DNA of 60,775 nt, from contig JANPGV010000177.1 of the NCBI GenBank assembly GCA_031424145.1, positions 1 through 60,775 of the forward strand, read 5' to 3'. Below, piece after piece: positions 60,185-60,775 of this stretch; within the stretch, counting starts at the first letter, position 1, and each line of letters opens with the position of its first letter. The position numbers and the translations under genes were made by a program. Below the pieces are notes generated by a model that ran no database searches, was not told the origin of the DNA, and saw only the letters and a program-made list of their open reading frames with translations. The stretch is from JAENVT01 sp031424145. GTDB taxonomy: Bacteria; Actinomycetota; Acidimicrobiia; Acidimicrobiales; Ilumatobacteraceae.

Positions 60185-60565
60185 TCAGGGATGCAAGTAG
60201 AAGACCTTGCTGAGAATCTTCCACTGGTCATCGATCTTGACGAGATTGAAGAAATCGGTGAAGCGGTGACCCGTCCAGTTGTCGACATCCAGCCGCACGC
60301 TGGCTGCGGTGCCAACCACGTCGATACTGGTGAACCGGGTCTCGATGTCCGTTGCCGGACCATTGCCGTCATTCCAGTCGTAGAGATCCTGAATCGGTCC
60401 GACGAAGAGATCGGGGCCGACGTAGCCACAGATCGTGGCGTCGTCATGGAACGCGGGCTTCATCGCCTCGCCCTTGCCGGTTCTTGCACCGTCGATGTAG
60501 GCCTGCATCACCTGAGTGATCTCATCGACATCGTTGACGTAGGTGGTGGTCGTGGTCTCGGACAT
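60185..60565 (-). CDS. NTF2-like (lumazine-binding-type) protein
   Basis: 126 aa: DEITQVMQAYIDGARTGKGE, MKPAFHDDATICGYVG, TSIDVVGTAASVRLDVDNW, GHRFTDFFNLVKIDDQWKIL. This matches the putative lumazine-binding subgroup of NTF2-like proteins with an AxFHxDA block. No signal peptide. The substrate is unknown. Confidence 0.85.
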   Translation of the reverse strand: MSETTTTTYVNDVDEITQVMQAYIDGARTGKGEAMKPAFHDDATICGYVGPDLFVGPIQDLYDWNDGNGPATDIETRFTSIDVVGTAASVRLDVDNWTGHRFTDFFNLVKIDDQWKILSKVFYLHP

Positions 60566-60665
60566 TGTTTCCCCTCGCTCTCCTCGTACGGAAAAGGCTT
60601 GGATCGTGTGTCATCAGCGTGATCGGAGCTGAGGCAGGCAGCAATCGAAGCTGAAAGAGTGTAGG

Positions 60666-60775
60666 TCAGTTCGCGCGATGGCTGAGAAAGACGAGCTCAC
60701 GCCCGGGCCTGTCGGGAGCGTCACGGATCTCTGTCAGCTCGTACCCTTCTCGAACCAACGAGTCCTCGATCTCAG
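60666..60775 (-). CDS. Unidentified C-terminal fragment (5' end outside window)
   Basis: The last ~35 codons of a minus-strand gene whose start lies beyond the window. The end reads REGYELTEIRDAPDRPGREL, then VFLSHRAN before a TGA. Length is too short to assign a family. The 100-base gap to the NTF2-like gene shows no clear feature. Confidence 0.5.
   Translation of the reverse strand, partial: EIEDSLVREGYELTEIRDAPDRPGRELVFLSHRAN

Noticed and set aside
1..60775. Search for tRNA, rRNA, CRISPR arrays, transposases and long repeats
   Set aside because: Nothing convincing was seen by eye; small RNAs and degenerate tRNA-like sequences would need a covariance-model search.

Overview
The window is a GC-rich actinobacterial chromosome segment. 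Gene content suggests an aerobic, possibly Acidimicrobiia-like soil or aquatic lineage: a group 1h [NiFe]-hydrogenase, an unattached ectoine synthase, Rieske oxygenases, PadR/TetR/HxlR regulators and a large catalase. GTG starts and 4-bp start/stop overlaps (GTGA or ATGA) are very common. The taxonomic guess is inference. No rRNA, tRNA, CRISPR array or intact insertion sequence was recognised, and no gene-free stretch exceeds about 220 bases.

Region 1 (1-8 kb): the 5' end of hypB, an HxlR regulator divergent from an MFS exporter and a thioesterase, then a minus-strand lipid and membrane cluster (DUF1206, two PAP2 phosphatases, ankyrin protein, diacylglycerol kinase-like protein) lying downstream of hypD.

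Region 2 (7.7-24.2 kb) is the centre of the window: a locus for a high-affinity, group 1h ('actinobacterial') [NiFe]-hydrogenase. On the minus strand, a SIS-HypC fusion, a stand-alone SIS protein, hypE and hypF are followed, after a 197-base promoter region with two palindromes, by hhyS, hhyL, a NifU-domain protein, DUF5947, DUF6084, an unknown 482-aa protein, the hydrogenase protease, a 34-aa membrane microprotein, a YceI-like protein, hypC and hypD. A double-PAS protein, a PadR-YceI fusion regulator, an 86-aa protein and hypA complete it. The small subunit keeps the CxxD proximal-cluster signature known from the Ralstonia eutropha enzyme. The least explained parts are the two related YceI-type domains, one free in the structural operon and one fused to a PadR DNA-binding domain, and the SIS/HypC pair. 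I propose, as inference, that the YceI domains bind a quinone or isoprenoid and that one couples the soluble hydrogenase to the quinone pool while the other senses it.

Region 3 (24-43 kb) is mixed: iron permease-like protein, glycosyltransferase, SPFH/NfeD pair, two Rieske oxygenases, amidase, orphan ectC, a cupredoxin with two ferritin-like proteins, an ECF42-type sigma factor with its YCII partner, and three decayed genes (acyl-CoA dehydrogenase, flavin amine oxidase, WYL regulator).

Region 4 (42.7-49.1 kb) is a catabolic operon: acyl-CoA dehydrogenase, a four-subunit 2-oxoacid:ferredoxin oxidoreductase, an acyl-CoA ligase, a TetR regulator and a SnoaL-like protein, with a palindrome sitting inside its only strong promoter.

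Region 5 (49.3-60.8 kb): a KatE-type catalase, Rieske-DUF2231 fusion, patatin, YCII protein, streptomycin-kinase-like protein, RNA 2',3'-cyclic phosphodiesterase, EamA transporter, a PAS/PAS-GGDEF pair split by a frame change, a secreted Vgb-like propeller and an NTF2-like protein.
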